Source: a virus
IMG/VR virus record: IMGVR_UViG_3300022752_004478
Span: 1 to 61,129 of that record
DNA length: 61,129 bases
Strand: one strand, 5' to 3'
A program made the translations under genes and the position numbers. Shown piece after piece: positions 50,949-58,886 of the stretch (position 1 is the stretch's first letter; every line of letters starts with the position of its first letter). The notes beneath the pieces are model-generated. The model was not told where the DNA came from. It saw only the letters and a program-made list of their open reading frames with translations, and searched no databases.

Positions 50949-51668
50949 ATGATTACAAATTTTGAAATTGATAATGGTATCATTATTGACATTGAAACAG
51001 TATCCGAATATTCATCATTTTATGAATTTAACAAGAATAAACCATCTTTAGCATCTAGTTTTTTAAAAAGAGCAAAATGGTACGCTGATAATGAATATAG
51101 ATGTGATTTAGATGATGAACTTTTAAATGAGATTTATCTTAAAAAAGCACCTCTTTATTCAGAATATGGTAAAATCATTGTAATTTGTTGTGGTGGATTT
51201 AAGGGTGATGAATTTGGTAAAATTTCATTTTCATCTGAAGATGATGAAGCACAAATTATTAACAACTTTTTTACATTTATTAACAAAAAGATTTCAAAAA
51301 CTCCAACAAGTTGTATTGTTGGTTATAATATTAATTCTTTTGATGTTCCTTTTATTATAAAAAGAGCATTTGTTAACAATATTTTACAAATTCCAACAAT
51401 TTTTAAGATTTTTGATAAAAAACCTTGGGAATTATCAGCAAAGTTTAAAGACATATTTCTTCTTTGGCAAATGAACACAAAAAACTTTGTTTCTTTAGAT
51501 GCTGTTGCTAGTTGTTTAGGTCTTGAAACACATAAAGATACTATGGATGGGTCAATGGTTGGTTCAACATTTCATATTGAAAAAAATCTACAAAAGATTA
51601 TCGATTATTGCGAGATGGATGTTGAGTTAACAGGGAAAGTGATGAAAAGACTAATGCTTAATGGTTAA
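50949..51668 (+). CDS. 3'-5' exonuclease, PolB-exonuclease-like (DnaQ fold)
   Basis: A 239-residue protein. GIIIDIETVSEY has D14 and E16 (ExoI motif), IVGYNINSFDVPFI the ExoII motif, and IIDYCEMDVELTGKV the ExoIII motif with Tyr and Asp. These are the DEDDy active-site residues, arranged as in proteins related to the exonuclease domain of DNA polymerase B. It should remove 3'-terminal nucleotides. Its end overlaps the next gene by 8 bases. Confidence 0.8.
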   Translation: MITNFEIDNGIIIDIETVSEYSSFYEFNKNKPSLASSFLKRAKWYADNEYRCDLDDELLNEIYLKKAPLYSEYGKIIVICCGGFKGDEFGKISFSSEDDEAQIINNFFTFINKKISKTPTSCIVGYNINSFDVPFIIKRAFVNNILQIPTIFKIFDKKPWELSAKFKDIFLLWQMNTKNFVSLDAVASCLGLETHKDTMDGSMVGSTFHIEKNLQKIIDYCEMDVELTGKVMKRLMLNG

Positions 51669-52230
51669 AGAGATATTAATAAATCCTATTGATAATTTTG
51701 TCAAAGAGGAGACAAGCAAAAAATATATTATTATATGTGATACATTAAGAGATAATTTTGATAAATACATCCTTTCATTGAAAAAAAAGGATTATTGTCC
51801 ATCTTATGTTATTAAAAAAGATGGTACTATACATAAATTTTTTGATGAAAAGTATTATTCAAATTTTTCAAATATTGAAAAGATAAATAAATCGTCAATT
51901 TTTATTGCTCTTGAGAATTCGGGTAGATTAACAAAAAATGATGACAATTTTATCAATTGGTGTGATGAAATTATAGATAATAAATATGCCAAGGAAATAT
52001 CAATTAATAATAAATTTGAATATTATGATATTTATACAAAAATTCAGACAGAAAACCTTGGTTATTTAATATTACATTTAACAAATAAACATAATTTAAA
52101 TTTAAAAAGAATAAATTTGAATAAACAGGATGAAAATACTATTATTTTTTTAAATCAAATTGACATATTTTCATACTCACCAAATCCAAGTCTAAATTTA
52201 GAAAAAGTAAATTCAACCATATTTGGTTAA
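51661..52230 (+). CDS. Amidase_2-like protein, probably degenerate
   Basis: A 189-residue protein. KKYIIICDTLRDN, SYVIKKDGTIHKFFDEKYY, NKSSIFIALENSG and YLILHLTNKHNLNLKRI follow the strand and helix order of N-acetylmuramoyl-L-alanine amidases of the Amidase_2/PGRP fold. The expected zinc ligands (the His after the first strand, a mid His, and the H-x-D-P end) are absent: the end reads SYSPNPSLN. The protein may have kept only the binding fold. Its gene overlaps the exonuclease gene by 8 bases and the convergent gene by 4. Confidence 0.5.
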   Translation: MVKEILINPIDNFVKEETSKKYIIICDTLRDNFDKYILSLKKKDYCPSYVIKKDGTIHKFFDEKYYSNFSNIEKINKSSIFIALENSGRLTKNDDNFINWCDEIIDNKYAKEISINNKFEYYDIYTKIQTENLGYLILHLTNKHNLNLKRINLNKQDENTIIFLNQIDIFSYSPNPSLNLEKVNSTIFG

Positions 52231-52649
52231 AATTTCACTTGTTTCATGTCCATTAATTCCTGAATCATTTTCTGCACCTCATCTTGGTCTTCTTTAGATA
52301 AAGAAGCATCGTCTTTTTGATTAGTTTTAGATTTATTATTTTTAAAATCTAAGTCTCCAAATATTTTAACACCATTAAGGTGTTTAGTAATTAGGTCGGT
52401 TTTCATCTTTAAATACTCTTTAAAAGCGTTCAAAGAGTTATTCCTTGATTGCTCTAGTTGAGCCATTAATTGAAGCCTTACAGGGTCTTCTACGCTGTCT
52501 GAGCCTAATTCTTCAATGATTCTTAAGACAAAGTTATAATGTCTTATACCCATTTGTTTATAATGTTCCAATACACTATAAACTTCATTCATGTGTTTTT
52601 CAATACTTTCCTGTGTTAGAGATAATTTAGAGCGTTTAGGTCTAGGCAT
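52227..52649 (-). CDS. Hypothetical helical protein (140 aa); small-terminase-like possibility
   Basis: A 140-residue protein with a basic N-terminus (MPRPKRSKLSL), several amphipathic helices (SIEKHMNEVYSVLEHYKQMG, QLMAQLEQSRNNSLNAFKEYLKM) and an acidic coiled end (SKEDQDEVQKMIQELMDM). The helical-hairpin plus coiled-coil plan is like that of small terminase subunits, but no DNA-recognition motif is certain. It is the sole minus-strand gene here and diverges from gp6 at a palindrome, 28 bases from it. Confidence 0.4.
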   Translation of the reverse strand: MPRPKRSKLSLTQESIEKHMNEVYSVLEHYKQMGIRHYNFVLRIIEELGSDSVEDPVRLQLMAQLEQSRNNSLNAFKEYLKMKTDLITKHLNGVKIFGDLDFKNNKSKTNQKDDASLSKEDQDEVQKMIQELMDMKQVKF

Positions 52650-52677
52650 ATTGTTTATTATAAGTAGTTAAAAAATA

Positions 52678-52694
52678 CTATTTAAGTAAAATAG
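52678..52694. promoter_or_regulatory. Palindromic late-promoter-like element (divergent)
   Basis: CTATTTAAGTAAAATAG, arms CTATTT/AAATAG around AAGTA. It lies 8 bases before the ATG of gp6 (52703) and 28 bases before the minus-strand ATG at 52649. Confidence 0.55.
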
Positions 52695-52702
52695 ATATTT
52701 AA

Positions 52703-54517
52703 ATGGCAACAGTTTTAAACTATAATAAAAGGAACTTTTTTGAGATAAAAGAGGAAATAAAAAGTTTTATAAGGAGTAATTATCCCGAAGCATTTTTAAA
52801 TTTAGAGGATAATTCTGTTGGTTCTGTTTTTATTGATATTTTAGCGGGTACAAGTGAGATGAATTATTTCAATCTTGACCGTGTATTTCAAGAAACACAA
52901 CTTGAAAATGCTCAATTAAAAAAATCATTATTTAACATTGCAAAGAATCTTGGTGTTAAAATACCAAATAGGAAACCATCTGTTACATTAATTAATATTA
53001 GTGTAACTGTACCTGCACAAAATGATTCATACAATGAAAGTTATTTACCTATAGTAAAAGCAGGTACTCAGTTTACAAATGGAACCATAATATTTGAATT
53101 ACTTGATGATGTTGATTTTTCATTGGATATATCAAATCAAGGAATAGCAAATAGGACAATTATACCAAATTTAAATAACTTCAATGAGGTAGTTACATAT
53201 ACAATAACAAAACAGGAAATTGTTTATAATGGAGAAACAAGAATTGCAAGAAGGTTTGTAACAAATGAAGAATCGAAACCATTTTATCAAATAGTTTTAC
53301 CTGAAGATGATGTTATTGATATAACATCAATTATTGTTAAAAGTGGAAATATAACAACAGTTCCAACTGATGATGAATTTAATGACCAAGACTTACAATA
53401 TTTTCAATTAGATTATTTAGCTGAAAATGAAATATTTATTGAATCTTCACCTACCATTTCTGTAAATGGTGTAAGAAAAGGTGTTTGGAAAAAAGTAAAG
53501 AAAAAATTTATTAAAGAATTTAGTGATTTAGGTTTTTGTAGAATTACATTTGGTGGTGGTAGTGGTTCATTGAATATATTTAATAATACATTAGAAAATC
53601 TTGATAATTTTTCAAAAATTGAATCTTATCTTTATAATACATCTTTAGGTGAAAAAATACCAGGGAACTCAACAATATACATTAAATATAGAGTTGGTGG
53701 TGGATTTAATACTAATCTTGGTCCAAATAGTATAATTAATATTACCAATAGTAATGTAATAGTAAATGGACCAAATGCAAGTATTAATCAATCTGTTTTA
53801 AATACACTAAGTTGTACAAATCCAATTCCAGCATTGGGTGGAAGAGATACTTTAAACATAGATGAATTAAGAAATATGATATCTTATAATTATTCTGCAC
53901 AAAATAGAGCAGTTACATTAGAAGATTATTATGCAATTCTTTTTAGAATGCCCGGAAAATTTGGTGTTCCATTTAAATTTACAACATCTTTAAGAAATAA
54001 TAAAATTATTTATAATATTATTGGATTAGATTCAGAAAATAGATTAAATAACACATCAACAGACCTTTTAAAAGAAAATATTACAGAATTTTTAACTTCA
54101 TATAGAATGGTTAATGATTATATAGAAGTTGAAGATGGTCAAATTTATAATATTGCATATAATATAAATGTTTTAGTTGAAAAAACAACTACCAATGATT
54201 TTGATATTATTGCAAGAGTAATTAAAGAAGTATTAGATTTTCATTCTGTTTTTAAATCTAAAATTGGTGAAAATATTTACATTGGTAGGTTAATAGAAGC
54301 AATTAATAACGTACCTAATATAATAAATATAAATTCAATAAGAGCATTTAATAAAGTTGCTGGCTTATATTCTTCAAATATAATGAATACATTGTTTTTA
54401 GATAATACTACAAGAGAAATTGATTTGACCGATGGTACACTTTATAATTCTTACGATGGTATTTTTGAAATAAAATATAATAATGATATTAAAATAACGG
54501 TATCTAAATTAGGATAA
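52703..54517 (+). CDS. gp6: Baseplate wedge protein, gp6/J-like
   Basis: A 604-residue protein, close to T4 gp6 (660). The N-terminal SNYPEAFLNLEDNSVGSVFIDI and AGTSEMNYFNLDRVFQETQLENAQ are typical of gp6/baseplate J proteins: an acidic DN motif, then helices ending in A-x-L-K-K. GVKIPNRKPSV follows, and a late NISYN-like SYNYSAQNRAVTLEDYYAIL stretch is the family core. It builds the hexagonal ring of the baseplate with gp25 and gp53. It opens a plus-strand structural unit behind a palindrome. Confidence 0.85.
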   Translation: MATVLNYNKRNFFEIKEEIKSFIRSNYPEAFLNLEDNSVGSVFIDILAGTSEMNYFNLDRVFQETQLENAQLKKSLFNIAKNLGVKIPNRKPSVTLINISVTVPAQNDSYNESYLPIVKAGTQFTNGTIIFELLDDVDFSLDISNQGIANRTIIPNLNNFNEVVTYTITKQEIVYNGETRIARRFVTNEESKPFYQIVLPEDDVIDITSIIVKSGNITTVPTDDEFNDQDLQYFQLDYLAENEIFIESSPTISVNGVRKGVWKKVKKKFIKEFSDLGFCRITFGGGSGSLNIFNNTLENLDNFSKIESYLYNTSLGEKIPGNSTIYIKYRVGGGFNTNLGPNSIINITNSNVIVNGPNASINQSVLNTLSCTNPIPALGGRDTLNIDELRNMISYNYSAQNRAVTLEDYYAILFRMPGKFGVPFKFTTSLRNNKIIYNIIGLDSENRLNNTSTDLLKENITEFLTSYRMVNDYIEVEDGQIYNIAYNINVLVEKTTTNDFDIIARVIKEVLDFHSVFKSKIGENIYIGRLIEAINNVPNIININSIRAFNKVAGLYSSNIMNTLFLDNTTREIDLTDGTLYNSYDGIFEIKYNNDIKITVSKLG

Positions 54518-54518
54518 T

Positions 54519-55778
54519 ATGAGTATTGGTTCAAGTAAATCAAAAATTTTTGATAAAATAAAATTATATTCAAGTATTGCAAATTCAGACATTGATAATA
54601 AAAGTTTTTCATCTTTGTTATCAACAAGCAATAATCCTTATGAATTTTTATTTGACATAATAAAAACAACATCAGGTGAAGGTGGGTTAGAAACTCTAAC
54701 ACAAGTTGTTTTATCAAAAGTGATAACACAATCATTTTTAAATAAATTAAGTGATAAAATATATAATATTATTGGCAAAGCAGCACCGGAAAATTTAACT
54801 ATTAATAACACAACATTTGATGTATCTGTTAAATCAATTGACCCAACAAATTCTTTTAAAAATCTAAATACAGTACAAAATTCAATTCCATTTAATCAAA
54901 CAATCTTTAATCAAGTTTTATCAAATCCAAATAATTCAGTTTCTTTTAATTTAATTCAAAATGAAGCATATACAAAACAACTTAAAATGACTTATGATGA
55001 AGTCACTAAAAATATTAAAACAGAAATACCACAAATCACATCAAATGACTTAATTATTGGTTTAAAATCATTAATTGGTCCTATGTTTAGTGCAAATGTG
55101 ATTATTAATGAAATTATTAATATTCTTTTTCATACCGATTTTAAAAAAGAAGATGCACAAATTTTGACAATGATTCGTTCATATACAAATTATGAATCAA
55201 AAAATGGATTTAAAATGGATTTAAAAAAATTATTAGATTTAGAATTAAATACTAGTGTAGAAGGATACAATATTGATGTAAACTGCTTTAGAGAAAACAT
55301 AACAGTCACAAAAGAACAAATTGACAAATTAATACAAGAACCTACTGTACAGAATTTTCGTGTTTTAATTCCTGAATTTCTTGATGAAACATCACAAAAT
55401 GTAAAAAATGATTATTATAAAAACATTATAAAGGCTATAATTGAAGCAATACTTTCAATAATAATAAAACAACCTGTTATAGTATTTTTTATTTCACTAT
55501 GGTATAAAATAGTTGATTTTTTTGCTGATTTAAATGAATTTGAATTTGACATTCCTGGTTTATTTGAAAAATTTAAAGATTGGCTTGAACAAATATTTGA
55601 TGATATTTACAGAGAAATTTTTTGCGTTATTTTTAATTGGATTAAAAAACAATTAATAAAATTAGTTGTATCTGTAACAATTATTTTATTAAAAGAACAA
55701 TTAGAAAAAAGAAAAGGTATATTAGAGTCTTTAACAGGTTCTAGATTTACTCAAAGAAGTAGAGAATTTAATATATGA
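54519..55778 (+). CDS. Hypothetical baseplate/tail protein (419 aa)
   Basis: A 419-residue protein. It has a Ser/Asn-rich N-terminus, a central helical region (LIIGLKSLIGPMFSANVIINEIINIL) and a C-terminal third of long amphipathic and hydrophobic helices (IIEAILSIIIKQPVIVFFISLWYKIVDFF; LIKLVVSVTIILLKEQLEK). The last helices could insert in a membrane. It starts one base after the gp6 stop and overlaps the next gene by 4 bases. A wedge or tail-tip protein acting during ejection would fit. Confidence 0.5.
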   Translation: MSIGSSKSKIFDKIKLYSSIANSDIDNKSFSSLLSTSNNPYEFLFDIIKTTSGEGGLETLTQVVLSKVITQSFLNKLSDKIYNIIGKAAPENLTINNTTFDVSVKSIDPTNSFKNLNTVQNSIPFNQTIFNQVLSNPNNSVSFNLIQNEAYTKQLKMTYDEVTKNIKTEIPQITSNDLIIGLKSLIGPMFSANVIINEIINILFHTDFKKEDAQILTMIRSYTNYESKNGFKMDLKKLLDLELNTSVEGYNIDVNCFRENITVTKEQIDKLIQEPTVQNFRVLIPEFLDETSQNVKNDYYKNIIKAIIEAILSIIIKQPVIVFFISLWYKIVDFFADLNEFEFDIPGLFEKFKDWLEQIFDDIYREIFCVIFNWIKKQLIKLVVSVTIILLKEQLEKRKGILESLTGSRFTQRSREFNI

Positions 55779-56173
55779 TAGATAAAGTTTTTAAAGAAGC
55801 AATAGAAAGTTTAAATAACATTCTTGCAATAAAAGAATTACCAAATGTTGGTGTTGTACCACCACAACTTGCTGCACTATCAAAATCTAGAGGTGGTATG
55901 TCAGCAATAAGAGCAGCTAATAAAGTATTAGAAAAAAAGAAAGAATTAGGATTACCAACAGGAAACCTAGAAGATGGTAGCGCAAATGATGATGATATAC
56001 TTTGGTATATAGCAATTCAAAGTATGTTGGATGAAATAACTAAAGAAGCAAAAATAACTTCTACATCTATTCCAGGAACACAAATTGTAGCATCAGGTGG
56101 TAATGCAGGTGGACCTATTGTAGTTTATGGCGCAACAACAAGTTTTTCAGATGGTGGTACAATTATTGAATAA
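55775..56173 (+). CDS. Hypothetical structural-operon protein (132 aa)
   Basis: A 132-residue protein. The N-half is helical (KEAIESLNNILAIKELPNVG, RGGMSAIRAANKVLEKKKELG) and the C-half Gly/Thr/Ser-rich (IPGTQIVASGGNAGGPIVVYG). No family is recognised. It overlaps the upstream gene (ATGA) and so should be made with the baseplate proteins. Confidence 0.45.
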   Translation: MIDKVFKEAIESLNNILAIKELPNVGVVPPQLAALSKSRGGMSAIRAANKVLEKKKELGLPTGNLEDGSANDDDILWYIAIQSMLDEITKEAKITSTSIPGTQIVASGGNAGGPIVVYGATTSFSDGGTIIE

Positions 56174-56195
56174 TAACACATATATTTAAACAAAT

Positions 56196-56492
56196 ATGCA
56201 TTTACAAGAAATTTTAGAAAGAAATTTATCATCTTTTACAAAAGAAAAAAATGATGTACTAATCAAATCAATAAACTATTTGGTTGATGAATTTACAGAA
56301 AATCAAAAACAATTAAATCTTCTTTTAGATGAAATTGAAAACAAACCAATTGAAGATGATTTTTTCTTTAAAAATCTTAAAAAAGAAGACTATAAGAAAA
56401 AAGCAGAATTGTTAGAAAATAATATTTTAACAATAGAAAAAAGATGGTCCGAATTGGTTCTCATTCTAAATGAGCGTTTTAACAAAAAATAA
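56196..56492 (+). CDS. Coiled-coil hypothetical protein (98 aa)
   Basis: A 98-residue protein, nearly all helical and charged: IKSINYLVDEFTENQKQLNLLLDEIENK and AELLENNILTIEKRWSELVLILNERF are coiled-coil-like. No family is recognised. It is the last gene of the plus-strand structural unit and ends at an AT-only hairpin. A chaperone or small assembly factor is possible. Confidence 0.45.
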   Translation: MHLQEILERNLSSFTKEKNDVLIKSINYLVDEFTENQKQLNLLLDEIENKPIEDDFFFKNLKKEDYKKKAELLENNILTIEKRWSELVLILNERFNKK

Positions 56493-56520
56493 ATTTTTTT
56501 TTGTTAAGTTAATTTTTTTT
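56481..56520 (+). terminator. Weak terminator-like hairpin and T-runs
   Basis: AACAAAAAA pairs with TTTTTTGTT just downstream, followed by further T-runs. The stem is almost all A-T, so it is weak. It separates the structural unit from the sigma-70 gene at 56547. Confidence 0.3.
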
Positions 56521-56546
56521 TGAATTTTTGTGTTTTATAATTGACC

Positions 56547-57389
56547 ATGAAAAAAATTGATTCAAAAACGATAATAATATCGAAAGACTCCGCAGACATT
56601 TTAAAATTTTATTACCAAGAATTGAGAAAAATAAAGTTAATTCCTAAAGATGAGGAAATAAAACTTTTTTTTGAGTATAGGGAAACAAAATGTGAAAAAA
56701 TCAAAAATTTATTAATAAATAATAACTTGCGTTTTGTTTTGAATGTGTCAAAACATTATCATAGTGGTTATTTTTATGAGTTGAGTGATATAATTTCATC
56801 AGGAAATATAGGTTTGATTAAAGCAATTGAACAATTTGACCCATATAAAGGTTTTAAATTTAGTACATATGCCATATGGTGGATAAAACAATCTATATTG
56901 GATGGTATTAGCAAAGAATCAAAAATGCTAAAGCAACCAATAAAGCAACATAGTGTCAATAAAAAATATTTAGAATTAAAAAATAATTTTTATAATAAAT
57001 ATGGTTTTGACCCAAATATAGAAGATATATCAGAAGAATTAGGGGAAATAACAGCAAGTGAAATAATTGCTAAATCTATTAGCGCAATAAATGATAATAA
57101 TATTTTTTCATTAAGCACCGAAATAAATTCAGCAGAGAATTTGACATTTGATGATATTTTATCATCATCATTGATGGATGATAATAAAATTATATCTGAT
57201 ATAGACTTAAACAGTATTAATTTTAATAAACTTACTAAAATGCAAAAGTTGGTTTTATCTTATCTTTATGGTTTTGAAAATAAACCTGAATTAAGTTTAA
57301 AACAAATTGCAGATATTTTAAATATGTCAGAAAAGAACGTAAAAAATATACTTGAAAAAGCATTTAAAACAATTAAAAATGATTTATAA
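56547..57389 (+). CDS. Sigma-70 family RNA polymerase sigma factor
   Basis: A 280-residue protein from ATG 56547; a TTG six bases upstream is less likely. It has the domains of a full sigma-70: region 1.2 (YYQELRKIKLIPKDEEIKLF), region 2 (LRFVLNVSKHYHSGYF, then SDIISSGNIGLIKAIEQFDP and FKFSTYAIWWIKQSI), a region 3-like stretch, and region 4 with a helix-turn-helix (LSLKQIADILNMSEKNVKNIL). The WWIKQ promoter-melting motif is intact. It should bind host core polymerase and direct it to a set of phage promoters. Its end overlaps the primase gene by 11 bases. Confidence 0.88.
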   Translation: MKKIDSKTIIISKDSADILKFYYQELRKIKLIPKDEEIKLFFEYRETKCEKIKNLLINNNLRFVLNVSKHYHSGYFYELSDIISSGNIGLIKAIEQFDPYKGFKFSTYAIWWIKQSILDGISKESKMLKQPIKQHSVNKKYLELKNNFYNKYGFDPNIEDISEELGEITASEIIAKSISAINDNNIFSLSTEINSAENLTFDDILSSSLMDDNKIISDIDLNSINFNKLTKMQKLVLSYLYGFENKPELSLKQIADILNMSEKNVKNILEKAFKTIKNDL

Positions 57390-58332
57390 CTTGCTTGAAT
57401 CTGTATTTGGATATCCAAAGAACAATGCATCAACACAAATACAATTTAATTGTCCTGAATGCGCTAGATTAAATTATGGGATACCTGATAACAAATACAA
57501 TCTTGAAGTAAACATATCCTTAAACAATAAAGGTAAATACAATAAGGTTTGTAAATGTTGGAAATGTGGTATTTCAGGACCACTTTTTTTTGTGTTTAAA
57601 AAATATGCTACAAAGTCACAAATAGCAGAATTTTTAAAATATGAAAACGAGCCAATTATTTTTTCTCAAATAAAGAAATTTAAAATATTTAGATTACCAA
57701 AAGAATTTATATCTTTTAAAGATATGGATAAAAATAATCCATTACATTTAGAAGCTTATCAATATTTAAAAAATAGGAAAGTTGCAGATGCAATAATAAA
57801 AAAAGATAATCTTGGATTTTGCCTTGATGGTTATTATAAAGATAGAATTATAATTCCATCATACGATTTAGATAATAAATTAAACTTTTTTGTAACAAGA
57901 ACATTTAAAGATGATTATTATAAATATAAATTACCAAAAGCAGATAAAAATGAAATTATTTTTAATGAAAAAAATATAAATTGGAATTCAACTGTTTATA
58001 TTGTTGAGGCATATTTTGAATATACAACAATCCCAATAAATACAATCATATTGTTGGGTAAATCTTTACAAGATAATATATTATCAAAATTAATTAAATA
58101 CAAACCAAATGTTGTTATTATGTTAAATCCCGATGCGATTGAAAAAAGACATGATTTCAACCATTCAAAAAAACCCAATTCTTCTTTAGAAATTCAGGAA
58201 CGATTATTGAGTTTAGGTTTAACAAATGTTAAAATACAAACATATGAAAATGACGATGATTTAAATGAAAATATGAAAAAATATGATAAAAATTATATAT
58301 TTGAATTGATGAAAAAAAAATTAGAACAATAA
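57379..58332 (+). CDS. gp61: DNA primase, gp61/DnaG-like
   Basis: A 317-residue protein from ATG 57379; an upstream TTG lies within the sigma gene. Residues 25-63 are a zinc ribbon (C25-P-E-C28 and C60-W-K-C63). The remainder is a TOPRIM-type primase: YLKNRKVADAIIKKDNLGFC, YYKDRIIIPSYD, VYIVEAYFEY with the TOPRIM Glu, and VVIMLNPDAIEKRHD with the acidic pair. The TOPRIM motifs are less regular than in DnaG. It should make RNA primers with the helicase encoded at 21512, though the two genes are far apart. Confidence 0.78.
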   Translation: MIYNLLESVFGYPKNNASTQIQFNCPECARLNYGIPDNKYNLEVNISLNNKGKYNKVCKCWKCGISGPLFFVFKKYATKSQIAEFLKYENEPIIFSQIKKFKIFRLPKEFISFKDMDKNNPLHLEAYQYLKNRKVADAIIKKDNLGFCLDGYYKDRIIIPSYDLDNKLNFFVTRTFKDDYYKYKLPKADKNEIIFNEKNINWNSTVYIVEAYFEYTTIPINTIILLGKSLQDNILSKLIKYKPNVVIMLNPDAIEKRHDFNHSKKPNSSLEIQERLLSLGLTNVKIQTYENDDDLNENMKKYDKNYIFELMKKKLEQ

Positions 58333-58358
58333 AAAAAAAAAATAAATGGAAAAATTAA

Positions 58359-58880
58359 ATGTTAAATATAGAAAAAGAAAAATTAGATAAAGAAATATAT
58401 AAAAAATATGAAAAATTAGTATTAAACTATTTCTACTCTAAAACCTCAGATGCACAATTATCAAAAGAGTTGAGTGCAGAAACAATGAGTAAAATAATTA
58501 TAAATTATCACAAAAAATTAAACAAAAAAACTTTAGATAATTGGGTTTTTACTGTTACACAAAATCATTTTTATGATTATGTTAGAAAAATTAATAGAAA
58601 AAAATATAAAAAATATACTTCATTAGAAGAAAATTCACAAAAAATTGATTCTGTTTATATTACATCGGATTATGAAAAACAATTCGATTCTGTTAATGAA
58701 ATAATGAAAATTTGTAAAGATGAAACCTTAAAAAATTTTTATGAATATAAATATTTGAAACATTATGACAATAAGACGATTATAAAAAAAATGAACTTTT
58801 CATATCAAAAAATAAAATATTTTGATGAAAAATTGATATTATTTTTAAAGACAAATCTAACTGATGACCTATTTACATAA
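58359..58880 (+). CDS. ECF-like sigma factor
   Basis: A 173-residue protein. SAETMSKIIINYHKKLNKKTLDNWVFTVTQN is the region 2 helix pair (W-V/L-x-x-T/I-x-x-N motif) and FYDYVRKINRKK follows. The C-half (KNFYEYKYLKHYDNKTIIKKM, SYQKIKYFDEKLILFL) corresponds to region 4. This is the two-domain plan of extracytoplasmic-function sigmas. The region 4 recognition helix is divergent. It is the third sigma-like gene in the window and lies between primase and phoH. Confidence 0.65.
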   Translation: MLNIEKEKLDKEIYKKYEKLVLNYFYSKTSDAQLSKELSAETMSKIIINYHKKLNKKTLDNWVFTVTQNHFYDYVRKINRKKYKKYTSLEENSQKIDSVYITSDYEKQFDSVNEIMKICKDETLKNFYEYKYLKHYDNKTIIKKMNFSYQKIKYFDEKLILFLKTNLTDDLFT

Positions 58881-58886
58881 AAATAA

